A DNA stretch of 64,000 nucleotides from Epiperipatus broadwayi. Its lineage: Eukaryota > Onychophora > Udeonychophora > Euonychophora > Peripatidae. This document shows, piece by piece, positions 59,601 to 64,000 of this stretch. Made by a program: the position numbers and the translations under genes. Numbering within the stretch: position 1 is the first letter of the stretch; every line of letters begins with the position of its first letter. Below the pieces are notes generated by a model that saw only the letters and a list, made by a program, of their open reading frames with translations, made no database searches and had not been told where the DNA came from. The DNA lies in contig JAQFVV010012546.1 of assembly GCA_028023455.1 (NCBI GenBank), forward strand, positions 511,501-575,500, written 5' to 3'.

Positions 59601-62600
59601 TAATTATATTAAAAATATACCCAATCAATTAATAGAAAAGACACCTGTTTCACCATTTTAAAAAGATAGACAAACTAATTCAAAAAATATTTTAAATAAA
59701 ATACTGAAACATCTAACTAATTAACATAAATTTGAATACCCCCCATCATCACTATCAACCACACACAGCTATGAGTATGAAGCCATGGAGGTTTGAAAGT
59801 GCTAATCTTTAAATAAATTATTAATAAATATAACTTATTTAACGAGCATTAAAAGCGCATAATTATTGATATTATAAAATATATATGAAATTTAAATGAA
59901 AGCTATCCAAAAATCCAAAAGAAGAAACAAATAGAATATAGAAGTGATTATAGTACTGAAGCTTTAATATATATTAGAGAAATTACCAATGAGATGAGTT
60001 TCCATTTTGTTATGATTTTGTACAAAAAAATTATGAGTAAAACTTGAAATACTGTGAAATAGTCTTAATGTATTGCCAAATTTTTAAAATGATTTATTAT
60101 AATTCACCAGAAGTGATTGCAAGGCACTAAGAAGAGTAACATTTGAAAGATATATGATTCAATCTCTTCAAAACATTTCAATGTAATATTTTATAGAAAG
60201 TATTTTGGATTAAAATTTAAAGTAGTCTGCAAACAAAAATAAATATAGGTTAATAAAACCATATAATTTGTTTAGATGCTCTGATAATGTATATAAATAA
60301 TATTTCAAACTAATAAGACATATTATAAAACTAATAAATGAAAAATAAATAAATAAATATTAACAATAAATGAAATTATTGTTTAATGTGATTTCAAAAA
60401 AAAAAAATATAAAAATTGATAACTTTAATCAAATTATTAATATCAATAAAATCATAAAAGTAAACATTTGTTCAATTTTTTTGATAGAATTAATGATAAA
60501 TGAAAACATGTCAATGTGCTTAAAAATGTAATAAATGTGTCTAAACATTATTTACTTATAGATCTGAGATTATTTCTACATTTGAAGTCAGCAGAACAAA
60601 TAATAAAGTGTATAAGTGGAGATTATTAAAGAATATATAAAATGAGAATATTGTATTGCCAAGAAAATGGATATCAATGATATCTTCGAAAGGAGTAAAA
60701 TAACAAAATAAACAAGATTTGTACTTCTTGACTGAAGTGATGGCAATGGATGAACTTGTGGAATCATAAAATAAATATCAAAAATTTTTAAAGGAACCAT
60801 AATGTGAGTGAAAAAAACAGTAGATTAAAATTATTGAAATAACATTGAGAGTCTCTCTTCCTAAAATGCATTTATGTTGGTTGAAAATATCTCATATCAA
60901 TGTATATTTATGACTATTTAGCAGTTAGTTGTACATGAGTTTGAAGATGGTTATAATATTTATATTTCAAGGTTGAAGAAAACATTTCTCATAATATATT
61001 TAAATAATATTTAATGACATAAATATTTTAACATTATAATATACAAAATGAAAGTCGCTCCAATCATCGTATAGACAATGTACAAATTTAATATAAATTC
61101 ATATATCTAATTATAAATCAATATACATATATATATATATGTGTGTGTGTGTATGTGTTATGTATAATATCATCAGAAACATAATTTGGTCTAGTCCATT
61201 TTTTATTATGTATGATATAGTGATTATAAAACTAAAATATATTATCTAGGGATATATAAAGTTGTTTGCCATAGAGATAAAACTCCAGTTCTCTGAAAGA
61301 TTTAGCTCCAGGATAGAGGCATTCACATGTTACTCAATAATAACCTACAAAAAACTGAGAATATTAAAATCAGTTTTTCTCTACTGTCTTTAAAAACATG
61401 TAAAATAATTTTCTAATTTTTAGTATTTGTTTTATGGATATACAAATTAATACATTATCATTTTGAAACATGATTTTTGTTGTTGAAACAATGTTTTCAT
61501 GAAGGAATAGATATAATAATAAATTGAACAGTTGTATATTTATGCAGAATAATGATTGCACCAAAAGATATTATGACATGGTTATCGAATCTAAAAAATT
61601 TCATTATTATTTTATTATCGAAAGATTGTCCAAATAATTTTTTTCAAATGCTAGAGAAAGGGCAAATCATATTCGTTTTCTTCTATATGACATGCTTTTC
61701 ATTATTCATGGTCTAATATTTGTTCATGATATTGTAACATTTATTTTAAAATACTGTTTTGTTTTAATTTAAAAAAAAAAAGATCTAAGAAATTTTATGT
61801 TATTGTGATGTACATGAAAGTAATGTGTATATGCTATTTTATGCAAAACATTGCTGCATTATGCATTTTCGAGTATATTTTTAATGAATTTTAATATGGT
61901 TCAATAATAATTTATTTCTTACTATTGTTATATTTATTCGATTTTAGTTCTTTTGTTCTGTCAATATTGTGACAGTTAACCAATTTTGGCTGTTATGGTT
62001 CCCGTTAATTAGGCATCTGCATTCAGCCATCCTATCATTTATTGTACAGATGAATGAAACTGATATATCAATGTCTTGTCAGATAATTTCTATAACCATA
62101 TGATGTTAAAAGTGTGAGCTAATAAGACAATTTTTTGGTTAATTTGTCAAAATTTCCTCTACCTATTTATTTATTGGCATTCCTATGAAATGTTAGGAGT
62201 ATCTTCTCCATCCCCACAGCCGCGATATTTCAAATAACTGAAATGATTAGAATCTTGAAAAATATTTACCAAAAAATATTAACATAATAAAGTTATTTAA
62301 AATTTTAAACAAAAATGGTAATAAAGATTACATTTTTGTAAACATGAGTAAATAAGACAATAATTATTATATTGTAAACTTTCAGGGAGGCAAGGAGGGA
62401 GCGGTATTTATTTAATAAATGTTTGTTTGATATTGGTTTTATTTAAAAAAAACAGTTAAATATACATTAAAAAAATATTTACACTGCAGACAAAATAAAT
62501 GATAAGTTTACTACTGATTGAATCAAAAGATTTTTTTAAAAGAAAAAAGCCAAAACGCGCCCACACATATTCAACTAAACAAAATAAATTGTAAAGTTTT

Positions 62601-63196
62601 TATTTTGAATTTGCTTTTGTTTTTACGCTTACATCTTCTGTTTAAGTCATGCTGATTTTTGTTTCCTAAGTAACTTTTGGGGGAACAGAGTGGAAAGTAA
62701 AAACAATAGCTCTATAATAATATTTTATTGCTTATAATATAGTTTTTATCAAATTAGTTTTAACTTCTGATGATATAAATACATCATTTAAGAATATAGT
62801 TTGCAGAAGTTTGTCGATGATGTTCCTGTAATTTTTGAAATCGTAAAATGTTTACACTTTTTACTATTGTTTCTTCTAATTTTCTCTAGTGTACATTTTT
62901 CTGCTTTTGTTCCATACTCAAAACATTTTTTTTTATTTCATTACTGTGATTTCTTAAGAAATTGTGGTTCCATTTTAATAACTATACAGTTAGCTTTTCT
63001 GGTGCTTATGAAATTTACTTAAGTACTTACGTATTATGTAAGATGATGAAATTTCACATATATATTAGTCCAGTGATAGATGGTAAGAGAAAACAACATT
63101 TTTAGATGGAGAAAATTATGCACTTCTATTATAATGCTGGCACTAACAAATGTGTAAATAAAGACTGAATTGAACGCATTTCCAATCTTCTAAAAA
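59601..63196. other. AT-rich non-coding stretch
   Basis: Nothing recognised over about 3.6 kb apart from an (AT)n(GT)n run at about 61126-61157. This is the longest stretch without an identified element. Confidence 0.5.
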
Positions 63197-63327
63197 TATT
63201 TCATAGATGTAGTTTTTGTTTTTCAGCATTTCCAGTTTAGGCTTAGTAGTAGTAAGAATTCATCGAAGTGTGGTATGTCTTTGGAAAGCTTCTCTAATGT
63301 TATAATGACTGCAGATTTTTCTTGTGA
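63197..63327 (-). repeat. Inverted partial copy of the Penelope-like element that follows
   Basis: Its reverse complement matches 63650-63777 along its length. aaagcttctctaatgtt here faces accattagaacagcttt there, and cagcatttccagtttaggct faces aagcctaaactggaaatg. The 60-codon reverse frame is this inverted copy and not a gene. Confidence 0.88.
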
Positions 63328-64000
63328 CAAGACTCCCTCAGGGCAAAATAAAAACAACAGTGTATAGAAAAACAACACACACTGGCAAGTACTTGGCATA
63401 TACATTCAATCATATGAGAAGCACTAAACATGGAATTGTACTATCACTATGGAACAGAGCAAAGGATGTTTGTTCAGAAACCAGTCATTTAGATAAAGAA
63501 ATGATTCACATAGAACAAATGCTTATGAAGAATGATTATCCATCAGTGGTCATCAAGAAAACTTTCAATAGACAACACAAAGAGATACCAAAAAAGAAAA
63601 CAATTATTGGTATGGTAGTGTATCCATACATACCAGGAATGGCAGACAAGTTAAAGAAAATCTGCAGTCAATATACCATTAGAACAGCTTTCCAAAGCCA
63701 TACCCCACATTGAGGAATTCGTATTTCTACTAAGCCTAAACTGGAAATGCTGAAGAACAAACTGCATCTATGAAATACCATGTGAATCTAGAAGGAAATA
63801 CATTTGTGAGACTTATCACCCTGTTGAACAGTGATTAAAATAACACAAACTAATGGTTAAAAGAGAAAAACAGATGTGTCACTTGTAGCAGATCAGCTAT
63901 GTACTAATGACCATATGTTTATTTGGAAAAATACAAAGATATTAGATAAAGAGGGAAAAATGCAAAGAAGAAAATTCAAGGAAGCTGATCATATGACAAT
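63324..64000 (+). pseudogene. Penelope-like element: reverse transcriptase C-terminus and GIY-YIG domain (broken, runs off the window)
   Basis: The frame 63324-63713 begins within the reverse transcriptase: KTTVYRKTTHTGKYLAYT, then HGIVLSLWNRAKDVCSE, MLMKNDYPSVVIKKTF and YIPGMADKLKKICSQYTIRT. This is the typical sequence after the catalytic core in Penelope-like elements. A stop at 63713 precedes the endonuclease. Beyond it, in other frames, CIYEIPC and KYICET (GIY and YIG strands, with the Gly of YIG changed to Cys) and, near the end, KEGKMQRRKFKEADHM (equivalent to ERNDIKRKVKEA in the other copies) are legible. The element is dead. It probably belongs to a lineage different from the pair at 33.6-34.8 kb, since the endonuclease wording differs. 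Confidence 0.85.

Noticed and set aside
63223-63405. 60-codon reverse frame
   Set aside because: It is the inverted partial copy of the Penelope-like element.

Overview
This window looks like repeat-dominated, strongly AT-rich nuclear DNA from a eukaryote, most probably an invertebrate animal. The reasons are the absence of any dense gene layout, tRNA-derived SINEs, several LINE types, Penelope-like elements with a GIY-YIG domain, long (ATT)n microsatellites, and many retroposed or DNA-transposon copies with target-site duplications. I could not fix the species. No host protein-coding gene could be supported: every recognisable coding segment belongs to a transposable element, and all of them are broken.

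Layout. 0-12 kb: AT-rich filler with dispersed repeats (families A, B, C and F, defined below) and two reverse-strand RTE-clade LINE remnants (6.05-7.2 and 9.6-10.8 kb). 12.26-18.05 kb: the richest block, a nearly full-length reverse-strand non-LTR retrotransposon. It has an ORF1 with a CCHC knuckle and an ORF2 with an APE-type endonuclease and a YMDD reverse transcriptase. It is bounded on both sides by (ATT)n microsatellite and carries four stretches identical or near-identical to Illumina library adapters, which coincide with frame breaks or lost motifs. 18.2-31 kb: a hAT-type MITE nested in a palindrome, three SINEs, tandem family-C copies, a CTCF-consensus sequence, and family-F inverted copies. 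31-35.5 kb: a family-A array, (ATT)n and a very long T tract, a head-to-head pair of Penelope-like 3' ends flanked by a 15-bp duplication, and another RTE remnant. 35.5-53.5 kb: SINEs, RTE 3' ends, family-B elements with 13-14 bp duplications, and family A and C palindromes. 53.5-64 kb: mostly empty, with a less AT-rich unassigned stretch (54.1-55.1 kb), a possible TTAA-flanked MITE, a palindrome at 57.1 kb, a family-A copy at 58.6-59.6 kb, and a Penelope-like element running off the right end.

Repeat families, named only for this report. A: about 370-420 bp units with the phrase 'ttcatgctaaaccagcaatc', often as direct and inverted dimers. B: a head-to-head inverted dimer containing 'ccttctggcatccattgatt', with 13-14 bp target-site duplications. 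C: units containing 'gtttataacttacaagctta' or 'agcattagatttaaaatacc'. F: units containing 'gctttagattggcc'. SINE: tRNA-derived, with A and B boxes and a short A-tail, ten copies.

The dominant theme is palindromy: families A, B, C and F, the Penelope pair and several anonymous elements sit as inverted repeats that would fold into long hairpins if transcribed. The most novel-looking single object is family B, a foldback element that nevertheless has long target-site duplications of the retroposon type. The most consequential observation for users of the assembly is the adapter sequence inside the LINE.
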